Below are positions 1 to 7,374 of a DNA stretch of 48,469 nucleotides, in pieces. The translations under genes and the position numbers were made by a program. The stretch is taken from NCBI GenBank assembly GCA_023436145.1, contig JAEZKP010000076.1, positions 1 through 48,469 of the forward strand, written 5' to 3'. The notes beneath the pieces are model-generated. The model ran no database searches, was not told the DNA's origin, and saw only the letters and a list, made by a program, of their open reading frames with translations. Within the stretch, counting starts at the first letter, position 1. Every line of letters starts with the position of its first letter. The stretch comes from Fibrobacterota bacterium (GTDB taxonomy: Bacteria; Fibrobacterota; Chitinivibrionia; Chitinivibrionales; Chitinispirillaceae).

Positions 1-1
1 G

Positions 2-76
2 TCACAGGGTTATTCTGAAAACAACACAGGTGATATGGGAGATGCTCGATATGGGCAAACTATGGAAAAAATGTAA
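2..76 (+). CDS. C-terminal tail of an unidentified protein (cut by window start)
   Basis: Frame 2 is open from the first base to a TAA at 74-76 and reads as 24 residues ending in QTMEKM. The composition (Gly, Asn, Asp, Arg) looks coding, but nothing identifies the family. It may equally be chance or part of another relic in this decayed region. Confidence 0.25.
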   Translation, partial: SQGYSENNTGDMGDARYGQTMEKM

Positions 77-416
77 CAGTGTTGCTTTAATTTGCTGAAC
101 GGGTTTAAAATGGCACCAATCAATTAGAAAAAGTGTATTGTCATACTTCCCTTTATCAATCTATATCAGTTTCGCAGGAGAATCTGCTGGGAAAAAAATA
201 GAAATATCGAAATATGAAAAGGTTTTTACTCGTGCATTCTATCAAATTACAAGCTGAAAGATAGAAGTAATGTGTTTCAAGTCATCAAAATATTTTTTTT
301 CGAAAGAATCGTCCGATTTAAGTTTGATATAGTGTTAAAATAGGTTTTATTACACTTAGGGCTGCTTTAACCGAGAAATTATTAGAACGAGGTGGCCATG
401 AATAGAAGAAAAGTAC
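77..416. other. AT-rich interval with no supported gene
   Basis: No reading frame of useful length on either strand. A run of about 29 codons on + ending TAG near 200 (GTNQLEKVYC...) could be another gene relic but matches nothing I recognise. No convincing promoter or terminator. Confidence 0.4.
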
Positions 417-658
417 AGAGGGCATAACTACACTGCGAAAGCATTAATGTTACTCAACCCCTTTATATTAGACATAACAAAAGGGAAAGTTCTGATTACA
501 TGCGATACAGATAATATAGCTTCAAGAAAAACAGTTGAAAAGTCGGTGGACAACTGATTAAAATAGTAAGATAAATTAAAAATCCTGAAGATAAAACTAA
601 AAAGGATTGCTGTTATTACGAATTAATTTGTGATAGTATAAAACTGATTAAAAAATAA
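417..658 (+). pseudogene. GNAT N-acetyltransferase relic (C-terminal half)
   Basis: Frame from 417 reads RGHNYTAKALML, which fits the acetyl-CoA loop (R-G-x-x-x-A) of GNAT enzymes. It continues to KVLITCDTDNIASRKTVEK, the typical N-x-A-S-x4-E-K segment of this fold. Near 541-550 the frame breaks. Restoring one base gives S-G-G-Q-L-I-K-I, the expected continuation, now in another frame. That frame carries a further in-frame TAA at 572 and ends with TAA at 656-658. The N-terminal half of the domain is absent. Seen directly: the motifs and the frame break. Inference: a dead acetyltransferase gene on the + strand, like its neighbours. Confidence 0.6.
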
Positions 659-822
659 GATCCCTGGGGCAAGAAAAATCAAGTGTTATGGCGAATAATA
701 AGTCAATCTCAACCGGACATAGAATTCCATTAAAGAAATTAATAAATTCAGAAAATCTTATTAAACTACAAATAATGAATATTATATTGTAATTACAAAA
801 TAATAATGAAAGGTGGTAGATT

Positions 823-1332
823 ATGGCAAAGATATTTAGACAAGATGAGATTGTGTTTAATCAAAATAAATATCCATTACCGGAGTATGTATGGCATAGT
901 AGTCCCAATTTAGCGGAAATAGTAAAATCTAAAAATTTACGGTTTGATATCAAGTCCCTCGACCCTGGAAAGTACTCTTATCCATATCACTTTCATAGAA
1001 ACGCAGAAGAGCTATTTGTGATTATATCAGGGAAAGCCATGCTCAGGACACCTGAAGGTTTTAATGAAATTTCTGAAGGGGATATCATATTTTTCGAAAT
1101 AGGACCATCTGGTGCTCATCAAATTCATAACCACACGAATGAACCATGCAAGTATTTCGACATTCGAACATTTAATGACTTAGACATTTGTGAATATCCT
1201 GACTCTGGTAAAATTAACATCTTACCCAATATTGAAGTCTACCAAACTGAAGATAAGGTGAATTACTTTAAAGGTGAAAACAAGGTAAGTGAAAAATGGT
1301 CTGCCGATATTATAAAAAAGCAACCAGAATAA
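823..1332 (+). CDS. small cupin-domain protein
   Basis: A 169-residue single-domain cupin. Motif 1 is present as PYHFHRNAEE, with metal ligand candidates His56, His58 and Glu62/63. Motif 2 supplies His99 in GPSGAHQIHN. This 3-His/1-Glu set is the usual divalent-metal site of cupins. The family covers dioxygenases, isomerases and sugar-binding or regulatory proteins, and nothing in the sequence or context narrows it. No signal peptide or membrane segment, so probably cytosolic. The ATG follows a good ribosome site (AAAGGTGG, about 7 nt upstream). It stands alone, flanked by relic DNA. Certain as a cupin, unassigned in function. Confidence 0.88.
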   Translation: MAKIFRQDEIVFNQNKYPLPEYVWHSSPNLAEIVKSKNLRFDIKSLDPGKYSYPYHFHRNAEELFVIISGKAMLRTPEGFNEISEGDIIFFEIGPSGAHQIHNHTNEPCKYFDIRTFNDLDICEYPDSGKINILPNIEVYQTEDKVNYFKGENKVSEKWSADIIKKQPE

Positions 1333-1413
1333 AATGAAAACAGAAGAAATTATTAAAACATTATGAAGGTTTGATGAATCAACTCGATTGAAGTCACCAT
1401 TTGGACTATTACT

Positions 1414-1440
1414 TTGAGAGAACAAAAGAATTGTTCTCAA
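1414..1440. other. hairpin downstream of the cupin gene
   Basis: AGAACAA-type arms pair across a 5-nt loop (8 bp: 1418-1425 with 1431-1438). No T-tract follows on either strand, so it is a weak terminator candidate. The surrounding 1333-1510 has no intact gene. A frame from ATG 1334 is broken by TGA codons and may be a further relic. Confidence 0.4.
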
Positions 1441-1510
1441 TAATCGATATTGGTGGCGAAGATCAATTTGTTTAGGAACAGAAACTTTATTTTAGTAAGA
1501 GTTAATTAAT

Positions 1511-2167
1511 ATGATTGAAATTACAACCTGGATGAATAGCTTTTTACAGGCATTACAAATGATTTTTGGAGAAAGAGTGTGGTTTGTTGGTCTGCAAGGT
1601 AGTTATGGTCGTGGCGAAGCAACTGAAACAAGTGATATCGACATTGTTGTAATACTCGATAAACTGTCCTTTTTGGATATTCAATCCTATAACGATATGC
1701 TGGATACACTTCCTCATAGAGAATTGATCTGCGGTTTCTTATCGGGTAAAGACGAGATCCTGAATTGGGAAACATCCGATCTTTTCCAATTCTACTATGA
1801 CACGAAGCCGGTAAAGGGAAGTCTTGATGAACTGCTATTAAATATTGACAGTGTTGCAGTTGATAGAGCAATCAAAATCGGTACCTGCAATATCTATCAT
1901 GGCTGTGTCCACAATATACTGTATGATAAAAGTGAAGAGATTTTACGGGGTTTGTATAAGTCTGCATCTTTTGTGGAGCAAGCAATCTGCTTCAAACAGA
2001 CAGGCAAGTATATTTCGCATTTGGAAGATTTGCTTCATGTTATATGCCCGGAAGAACAGGAAATAATCCAAACTTTTCTAAGTTTGAAGCATGGCGGTGC
2101 TGTTGATTTTGAGAAGATGTCAAAGATGTTATTTATCTGGTCAAAAAGATGGATCGAGCATATTTGA
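1511..2167 (+). CDS. minimal nucleotidyltransferase (Pol beta fold)
   Basis: A 218-residue protein. The hallmark GS-x10-D-x-D active site is complete: Gly30-Ser31 followed by Asp42 and Asp44 (GSYGRGEATETSDIDIVV). These residues bind nucleotide and two Mg ions. The helical C-terminal half may be a substrate-binding region. The family includes aminoglycoside adenylyltransferases, MNT-type antitoxins and unassigned proteins; no HEPN partner gene lies beside it. Known homologues of this general type are common in Firmicutes, so transfer is possible (inference). Ribosome site is weak (TAAGAG). A perfect palindrome follows the stop. Confidence 0.85.
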   Translation: MIEITTWMNSFLQALQMIFGERVWFVGLQGSYGRGEATETSDIDIVVILDKLSFLDIQSYNDMLDTLPHRELICGFLSGKDEILNWETSDLFQFYYDTKPVKGSLDELLLNIDSVAVDRAIKIGTCNIYHGCVHNILYDKSEEILRGLYKSASFVEQAICFKQTGKYISHLEDLLHVICPEEQEIIQTFLSLKHGGAVDFEKMSKMLFIWSKRWIEHI

Positions 2168-2177
2168 AAAGGACACA

Positions 2178-2204
2178 TTCAATTAAAATTCGATTTTAAT
2201 TGAA
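2178..2204. terminator. perfect 12-bp palindrome after the nucleotidyltransferase
   Basis: Arms 2178-2189 and 2193-2204 (TTCAATTAAAAT and its complement) pair perfectly over a 3-nt TCG loop, 10 nt after the stop codon. The stem is nearly all A:T and no T-run follows, so it is not a textbook intrinsic terminator. It could still act as one, or be a protein-binding site. Confidence 0.45.
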
Positions 2205-2889
2205 AGCACAATCTCAATTAGTAGAGTTAGATACAACTCATTACTGTTGCACCAGTGGCTGGATTGGCCAATAACCGAACTCCTTTTTACGATTCCAGTA
2301 ACCTCCTTTATTCCCCGATTTCTCCTTCATGCAATTCCCAGCGGTTTTTGTGTGTATACTCTTTTACGGTTTCCTGGCAAATCGCAATAATACGGAAAAT
2401 ATGGCAGATGTCGTGCTGCGGTTACAGTCAATCAGGAGTTTTCTATGGTAAGCAGGGACAGCCGTATCCGAAATTGAACTGTATATTGTGGAATAAACTG
2501 TTACCTTCCCAGTGTGTCCGCATTGTCGAAACACAAGGCTTTTACTTACCAGGGAGATACCTGAACGGCTAAACGAAGTAATGCATGTAGCATAAGCAAT
2601 CCATTTTCCAAATTCCCAAGTTGCGGAAGTTCTGTCTTGCCATGGCTATGCCCAAAAGGTTATCAAGAGGGTAATTTTTACTCAATTGAGATTTTTTTCA
2701 TGCAATATATCTTTCTAACTACAGAAATCAACATTTCTTACTTTTCTTATACTATATTATTTTTAATATCTGGCGGAAAAGCCCCATCAAAATTTCTCCT
2801 ATATTATGATCGATAAAGTTCCTTTCGCTTGAGTAAATATAATTCACGCCGATTCATAGTAACACAGTAGAATTAATATCTCTTTTTTT
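2205..2889. other. 685-bp interval without a supported gene
   Basis: Contains one copy of the TACAAC/GTTGCACC repeat (2232-2253). A + frame runs 2255-2572, but its product is rich in Cys, Ser and Tyr, has no recognisable domain and lacks a ribosome site, so I do not call it. The rest is AT-rich and closed in all frames. Likely decayed DNA. Confidence 0.4.
2232..2253 (+). repeat. dispersed intergenic repeat, copy 1
   Basis: Begins TACAAC, ends GTTGCACC, and agrees at 20 of 22 positions with 7310-7331. The two ends form an imperfect short inverted repeat (TACAAC/GTTGCA). Both copies lie in non-coding DNA of the accessory region. Confidence 0.5.
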
Positions 2890-2901
2890 AAAGGAGCTTT
2901 A

Positions 2902-3249
2902 ATGTTATCAAAAATTAGATTTATTTTTATCATTATTAATAATTAATTGTGCTACCAATTTTGAATTGATAGTGATAAACGGCAGCCCATTTCAAGGAGT
3001 GAAGTATCAAGATATGATGAAATTCCTATTGACGTTGATCAAATTGGAAAGGTAACAGTTTCCTTAAGTTCATCATTCGGTGGTGCTGAAGCGAATTCTC
3101 AGATTAAAAGGGAAGCTGCAAGAGTTGGAGCTAATGGTTATACCATAATTTCCAAGAGAAAAACAACTACTTTTTCCAGTGGTATTGGACAACCATCTTC
3201 CAGTATTTACCATGTAACAGCAGTTGCTTTTTACGTAAAATCAAAGTAA
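2902..3249 (+). pseudogene. frameshifted small lipoprotein
   Basis: A clear ribosome site (AAAGGAG) precedes ATG 2902, which opens a hydrophobic start (MLSKIRFIFIII) but hits TAA at 2944. The +1 frame carries a lipobox-like LLIINC with Cys at 2948. From about 2965 the original frame resumes as a long open segment (EVSRYDEIPIDVDQIGKVTV) containing EAARVGANGYTII, and ends TAA 3247-3249. An A-x-x-x-G-A-N-G-like segment is common in small envelope lipoproteins. Two compensating frame changes are needed to restore one protein of about 115 residues. Inference: a recently inactivated lipoprotein gene, or a sequence error that hides an intact one. Confidence 0.6.
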
Positions 3250-3298
3250 AAAGTTAAAACGTTTTCGCGTTTTTCGAGAAATGAGTAGCAAGAATTAT

Positions 3299-4021
3299 TT
3301 ATTTAAATAATGACAATAAATATCGAATGACGATTTTCATGTTAAGTTTCGAAGTACCATATTCACGGAGTCCAAAAGGGTAGTAAAACCCCGATATGTG
3401 GCAGTTTTTAGGTACCACTTTGAGGATATCGAACAGGATCTTGTATCCCCCCATAGTGAATCTTTTATGATGTCTGGAAATAATATCATTTACGAATTGA
3501 GTCCTCCCCCCGAAAAAACCAGACATGGGGTCCTTGATAGTTACGCCGCTGAATAGAAGTCTGATTTTTGCCAGGATCGCAGCGGAATAACTGATGACAA
3601 TTCTGGAGAAGGTCCAACGCGTGGCATAAGGTTCCCGGGTACCAATAGATAAATCTGCTCCCAGAGTCAAAGTATTTACACAATCCTTTATAAACTCCGG
3701 CGGGTGCTGACCGTCGCCGTCAATCACGACGAAGTGCGTTGTCCGGCAGTTTCGTATCCCATCCACCACCGATGCACTTAAACCCTTGACCGGTTCCGTG
3801 CTTCTATCCAGCAGGCCCAGATTGGGATACCGTTCTTTCTCTTTTCTGACAATGGACTGAGTGTCATCCTTACTGCCGTCATCAACCACCAGGCATGATA
3901 TGGATGTGTATAATGAGAAAACCGCATTAACCAAACTAGCAATATTACCTGCTTCGTCCAATGTCGGTATTATGATCGTTACATGAGAATAAGTAGTGTC
4001 TGTCATAATTGGTTCGGTCAT
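3299..4021 (-). CDS. family 2 glycosyltransferase, polyprenol-phosphate mannosyltransferase-like
   Basis: A 240-residue GT-A fold enzyme. TIIIPTLDEAGNI opens the Rossmann-like half, VVDDGSKDDT gives the nucleotide-binding Asp47-Asp48, and VIDGDGQHPPE gives the metal site with Asp101 and Asp103. That second motif is typical of DPM1/GtrB-like enzymes that move a sugar from a nucleotide to a lipid phosphate. It stops after the catalytic domain, without the C-terminal membrane helices of longer relatives, as in catalytic-only DPM1. It is the only full-size - strand gene in the first 18 kb. No clear ribosome site; Met1 and Met6 are both possible starts. Substrate unknown. Confidence 0.85.
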   Translation of the reverse strand: MTEPIMTDTTYSHVTIIIPTLDEAGNIASLVNAVFSLYTSISCLVVDDGSKDDTQSIVRKEKERYPNLGLLDRSTEPVKGLSASVVDGIRNCRTTHFVVIDGDGQHPPEFIKDCVNTLTLGADLSIGTREPYATRWTFSRIVISYSAAILAKIRLLFSGVTIKDPMSGFFGGRTQFVNDIISRHHKRFTMGGYKILFDILKVVPKNCHISGFYYPFGLREYGTSKLNMKIVIRYLLSLFK

Positions 4022-4064
4022 CTGTTTAAAATTTGTTCATGAGCAATCTTAACAAGGAGATGCC

Positions 4065-4513
4065 ATGAAGAAACTAATATCAATCCTGGGTTCAAAACTG
4101 CTATTACGATAAGATTTCATAATTATTGTACTGTTATATGATATAAATTATGGACTAACGTCTTTGCATGCTGCCATTACCGGAAAAACTTACTTCGAAG
4201 TAAATGAATTTCGCTGGATTGAAATATACCCAACGTTCAAGCAAAACAGTGAGCGGGTCGCTTGCATTGTTTTTAAGGAAAGATGCCTTGAAGCAAATAA
4301 ATGATTATATTCTACTATTGTAAGAAGTTTGGCCCGATCTCCTGTCATTGAAGGAAAGTACGTTTTATAGTAATTAATGAACCGCTTTTGGAGGATTGGG
4401 GAGTGAAAAGCGGACTACCTGCCAATGAAGTTGATTTAGGGTTTAAAATAGAAGTATAAGAAAAGTACTTTAAGTGGCTGTCCCTCCATGGACAACCTTT
4501 AAATGAAGGCTGA
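4065..4513 (+). pseudogene. multiply interrupted gene of unknown family
   Basis: AAGGAG precedes ATG 4065, which reads MKKLISILGSKLLLR then TAA (4110). The same frame reopens as DFIIIVLLYDINYG...TGKTYFEVNEFRWIEIYPTF to TGA 4302, then LYSTIVRSLARSPVIEGKYV. A frameshift near 4360 leads to VRFIVINEPLLEDWG...DLGFKIEV, another TAA at 4457, and EKYFKWLSLHGQPLNEG to TGA 4511-4513. Joined, this gives about 149 codons with an N-terminal membrane or signal segment and coding-like composition throughout. Three in-frame stops and one shift mark it as dead. I do not recognise the family. Confidence 0.55.
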
Positions 4514-4517
4514 TTAA

Positions 4518-4536
4518 ATATAGTCGCGGCCGAAAA
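4518..4536 (+). repeat. GC-rich dispersed motif, copy 1
   Basis: ATAGTCGCGGCCGAAAA sits about 15 bp before the RDD gene and recurs with two changes at 6069-6085 before the isochorismatase-like gene. It stands out as a GC-rich patch in AT-rich DNA. Role unknown. Confidence 0.35.
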
Positions 4537-4550
4537 CAAAAGAGGAAAGT

Positions 4551-5408
4551 ATGGCACATGAAGAAAAACAAGCTGCCGTGGCAGCAGAACTATTACCTAA
4601 TAATCAAAATAAATTCAGAATCGGAAGAATTATAAGAACTCTCTTGGGAATCATCTTTAGCTTATTGTCATTGGTTTCAATTCTATTATTGGGGTTGATG
4701 ATACTTACCTATTTTTTAACGCAGATAGACAAAGATAGTGTAAAAATCTCAATTTGGCTATTTGGGATCTTATCGGTATTGACATTCATCCCCGGCTTCC
4801 TACTTTTAAAGCCGGGTCTGAATATTTTGAATGAAAAGATGAAACCGGAAATTCATGACAGTGGAAAGTATTATGCGGGATTTTGGAGACGATTAGGTGC
4901 AGGGCTTGTAGACTTATTAATGTTCTCACCAATTTATTTTGGTTGGTATTTTTTAGGAAAAATAAATTTGGCTGTTTTTGAAATAGCATATTGGATTGGA
5001 ATCTCCGCGACGATCTATACACTTTTAATGATTTCTCGTTTTGGACAAACAATAGGTAAAATGGTTTTTAAAGTAAAAGTGCTTAAAGTTAGTGGCGCAG
5101 AAGTAACGTTCAAGGAAGCATTAAAAAGAATTTATGGTGATATTTGTATTTGGATAATTCTTATAATTTCTCATATTTATTCTTTGAGTAAAATTAATAT
5201 AGACCAACTACATGGGATGACCTTTCACCAAATTAATCAAGAAATTGCCAAGGTGGGACCATGGACAGACTTAGGAGCGCTATTAATGTTTCTTTGGTAT
5301 TTTAGTGAATTTATTACACTCTTATTTAATAGGAAAAAACGTGCGATTCATGACTTCATCGCAGGAACAATATTGTTGGTTGAAAATAAAAGCGCATCCA
5401 TGCACTGA
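4551..5408 (+). CDS. RDD-family membrane protein
   Basis: A 285-residue integral membrane protein. An N-terminal extension carries two hydrophobic helices (about 28-55 and 65-88). The RDD domain follows from about 105: YYAGFWRRLGAGLVDLLM holds the Arg and Asp of the name, and the second signature lies near the C-terminus at KKRAIHDFIAGTILL. In between are the G-Q-T-x-G-K motif (RFGQTIGKMVFKVKV) and further membrane helices. RDD proteins are widespread and mostly of unknown function; some are linked to ion transport. GAGG ribosome site upstream. The HD gene follows after 40 bp and may be co-transcribed. Confidence 0.88.
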   Translation: MAHEEKQAAVAAELLPNNQNKFRIGRIIRTLLGIIFSLLSLVSILLLGLMILTYFLTQIDKDSVKISIWLFGILSVLTFIPGFLLLKPGLNILNEKMKPEIHDSGKYYAGFWRRLGAGLVDLLMFSPIYFGWYFLGKINLAVFEIAYWIGISATIYTLLMISRFGQTIGKMVFKVKVLKVSGAEVTFKEALKRIYGDICIWIILIISHIYSLSKINIDQLHGMTFHQINQEIAKVGPWTDLGALLMFLWYFSEFITLLFNRKKRAIHDFIAGTILLVENKSASMH

Positions 5409-5448
5409 AAAGTTATGTACCATAGAATTGAAATAAAGAGCGCCGAGC

Positions 5449-6027
5449 ATGAAAGATTTAAGAACCCTGATTAGTTTTCTAAGAAAGATAGAAAAACTGA
5501 AGTGTATAACAAGGCACTCATGGACTTCCGATGGAAGAAAAGAAAGTGTTGCGGAACATTCATGGAGATTAGCAATCCTTCTTCATTTGTTAAAAGATCA
5601 GTTTATTGATTGTGACTATGACAAGATGATTACTATGGCTCTTTTCCATGATTTGAGTGAAACTAAACATGGGGATGTCCCAGGATTTCTTAAAACCCAA
5701 AAAGATGTTCAAAAGGAGAAAATTGCATTAGAGGATATTTCAAAAGAGTACGAATCATTAGAAATATCAGATATCATATCTGCCGTAAGAGAATTCGATA
5801 ATAAAGAATCCAAAGAAGCCAAAATTGTAAATGCATTAGATAAACTTGAAGGACTAATACAGCACAATGAAGCTGATATTGAGACGTGGATAGAATTAGA
5901 ATATGAATTAAACCTGACATACGGAATAGAAGATTGCATGGTAAATCCAGTTATACATGAATTGAGAATGCTCGTAAGAGAAATCGCACGCAATAAGACG
6001 GGAGAGAAAAGTCCCGCCCGGAAATAA
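5449..6027 (+). CDS. HD-domain phosphohydrolase, YfbR/HDDC2-like
   Basis: A 192-residue soluble protein with the HD metal-binding set: His37 in SVAEHSWR, the His67-Asp68 pair in ALFHDLSE, and Asp131 in NALDKLEGL. The spacing and the AEHSW opening match the HD family that includes E. coli 5'-deoxynucleotidase YfbR and eukaryotic HDDC2. A nucleoside 5'-monophosphate phosphatase activity is therefore likely but unproven. The last codons overlap a short direct repeat (AATAAGACGGG at 5992 and 6023), and the stop lies inside the second copy, so the C-terminal tail may have been extended by that duplication. Follows the RDD gene closely on the same strand. Confidence 0.85.
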   Translation: MKDLRTLISFLRKIEKLKCITRHSWTSDGRKESVAEHSWRLAILLHLLKDQFIDCDYDKMITMALFHDLSETKHGDVPGFLKTQKDVQKEKIALEDISKEYESLEISDIISAVREFDNKESKEAKIVNALDKLEGLIQHNEADIETWIELEYELNLTYGIEDCMVNPVIHELRMLVREIARNKTGEKSPARK

Positions 6028-6033
6028 GACGGG
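5992..6033 (+). repeat. short direct repeat at the end of the HD gene
   Basis: AATAAGACGGG occurs at 5992-6002 and again at 6023-6033; the gene's stop TAA (6025-6027) falls within the second copy. The GGGA/TCCCG and GCCCG/CGGGC arms around it could also fold as a small hairpin after the gene. Confidence 0.45.
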
Positions 6034-6067
6034 CCAAATCATACAGACGTACCACAGGCCAGTTACA

Positions 6068-6089
6068 GATAGCCGCGGCCGGAAAAAAC
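6068..6089 (+). repeat. GC-rich dispersed motif, copy 2
   Basis: ATAGCCGCGGCCGGAAA, matching the copy at 4518 at 15 of 17 positions, again upstream of an accessory gene (70 bp before the isochorismatase-like start). Confidence 0.35.
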
Positions 6090-6158
6090 CATATAGAACC
6101 GTACGATTTAAGATTAATTATAAAAGCAAAATGATCTCAATGAAAGAGTGAATATAAA

Positions 6159-6776
6159 ATGCCAAAATATTTAAAAAACAATACTGCACTTATATTGGTC
6201 GATACCTATAACGACATGCTTAGCGAGGGTGGTAAAATCTGGCCACGCCTGAAAGCCGTTGCAGAGTCGGTAAGCCTGCATGAGCATTTGCGCCAGTTAA
6301 TTTCTGCCGTTCGCAAGGCTGGTATCAAAGTTTTCTTTGTACCGCATCGACGCTACCGCCCTGGAGACATCGACGGCTGGATTCATCCTGGACGCGCTCA
6401 TCAGGCATTACGGGAAAATCAACTCTATGCCATGGGCACGTTCGGTGGAGAATGGCATCCCGACTTTGGTCCAAAGGATGGCGATATCGTCTGTTATGAA
6501 CATTGGGGGATGGGTGGTTTTGAATATACCGATCTTGATTTGCTTTTGAGGCAGCATGGTATAAAAAATCTTATTCTTGCCGGTATGACTGCACCTGGCT
6601 GCGTTGAAGCTACAGGACGCCAGGGGATGGAGTTAGGGTATTCGATTACACTCGTCAAAGATGCTACTGCGGCTTATTCGCTTGACCTCATGCGAGCGGC
6701 GCATGAATTGAATGGCCCGCTTTATGCGGAATCAATAGTGACAACCAAAGAGCTTTTAACTCAATTGCCACTTTAG
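6159..6776 (+). CDS. isochorismatase-like cysteine hydrolase
   Basis: A 205-residue alpha/beta hydrolase of the isochorismatase-like superfamily. Asp15 (ILVDTYNDM) and Cys148 (TAPGCVEATGR) are the expected general base and nucleophile. The usual catalytic lysine is replaced by Glu114 (CYEHWGMGGFEYTDLDLLL). From memory, a subfamily with EHW...GF...TDLD and C-x-E-x-T-G-R motifs carries this change, so it need not be inactive. Substrate unknown (amidase-type or carbamoyl hydrolysis are family activities). Visibly richer in G+C codons (cgc, ggc, gcc) than its neighbours, hinting at separate acquisition. Stands alone; ribosome site GAAAGAGTGA. Confidence 0.87.
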   Translation: MPKYLKNNTALILVDTYNDMLSEGGKIWPRLKAVAESVSLHEHLRQLISAVRKAGIKVFFVPHRRYRPGDIDGWIHPGRAHQALRENQLYAMGTFGGEWHPDFGPKDGDIVCYEHWGMGGFEYTDLDLLLRQHGIKNLILAGMTAPGCVEATGRQGMELGYSITLVKDATAAYSLDLMRAAHELNGPLYAESIVTTKELLTQLPL

Positions 6777-6828
6777 TAAAACACTGAGAATCATCTACAG
6801 CGGTGAAGAAAAGGGATTTCAAAACAAA

Positions 6829-6960
6829 TTGATTAACATTATTTTTGATTATAAAAATAATGATTCATTGTGCCAAAGTTTTAATGAATTCGCAAAAATT
6901 GTATTTGGAATTGATTTTGAGACCTGGTTCCAGAAGGGTTTTTGGGATGAATTCCCTATA
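6829..6960 (+). pseudogene. GNAT N-acetyltransferase relic (N-terminal part)
   Basis: A TTG-initiated frame reads INIIFDYKNNDSLCQSFNEF and then FGIDFETWFQKGFWDE. This matches the start of a common GNAT family (F-N-x-L/F-A-x-x-x-F-G-x-x-F-x-x-W-Y/F-Q-x-G-F-W). After DE the sequence no longer resembles the family, exactly where a GAATTCC/GGAATTC palindrome lies (6951-6969). The same frame continues by chance to 7071. No ATG start, no acetyl-CoA motif. Inference: a truncated acetyltransferase gene. It is distinct from the relic at 417-658, which preserves the other half of a GNAT. Confidence 0.5.
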
Positions 6961-7071
6961 GGAATTCCTCAGTCACTTTCCACCACCATCCACTTCGTAT
7001 CCTTTCCACTATTAGTTTTTACCGGCAAAGAGCCTACTTTTTGGCTGGTCCGCCAGCGATTTTTTCAGTGA

Positions 7072-7374
7072 GTATCTTTGTCCATCGTTTGATTTTGAAA
7101 CAAATGTTTACTATATACTAAAATGGCTTCTATAATTATTCCTGGAATCTGGCCTGTTACTGTGAAGGTGGAGAAAAAAGAGGTGAAAAAGTGATGGATT
7201 TGCAGTAAAATAAAATGGAAAAAAATATCAGGAGGCATTTGGAGCCATTCCTGGCCAGGAGCGAATAAAATAACAGCCACTGGTCACAATTCAACCTTAA
7301 AAAATCGAGTACAACGCATTACAGTTGCACCGAGGTTTGGGCAGTATCTTTTTAACCAATTTCAGGAGAAGACT
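7072..7374. other. intergenic interval with one dispersed repeat
   Basis: No supported gene. Contains repeat copy 2 (7310-7331) and, just before the hemerythrin start, an AGGAG ribosome site. A short - strand frame here has no family features. Confidence 0.4.
7310..7331 (+). repeat. dispersed intergenic repeat, copy 2
   Basis: TACAACGCATTAC then AGTTGCACC, 20 of 22 identical to 2232-2253. GTACAAC and GTTGCAC form an imperfect inverted repeat. A weaker possible third copy (ATACAACATTACGATTAGCA) lies at about 7970. Confidence 0.5.

Noticed and set aside
2255..2572. 105-codon + strand ORF
   Set aside because: No ribosome site, unusual Cys/Ser/Tyr-rich composition and no domain; likely a chance frame in decayed DNA.
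4065..4513. Stop-codon reassignment to explain in-frame TAA and TGA
   Set aside because: All the long intact genes in the window use TAA, TAG and TGA as normal ends, and this gene also has a frameshift, so it is simply broken.
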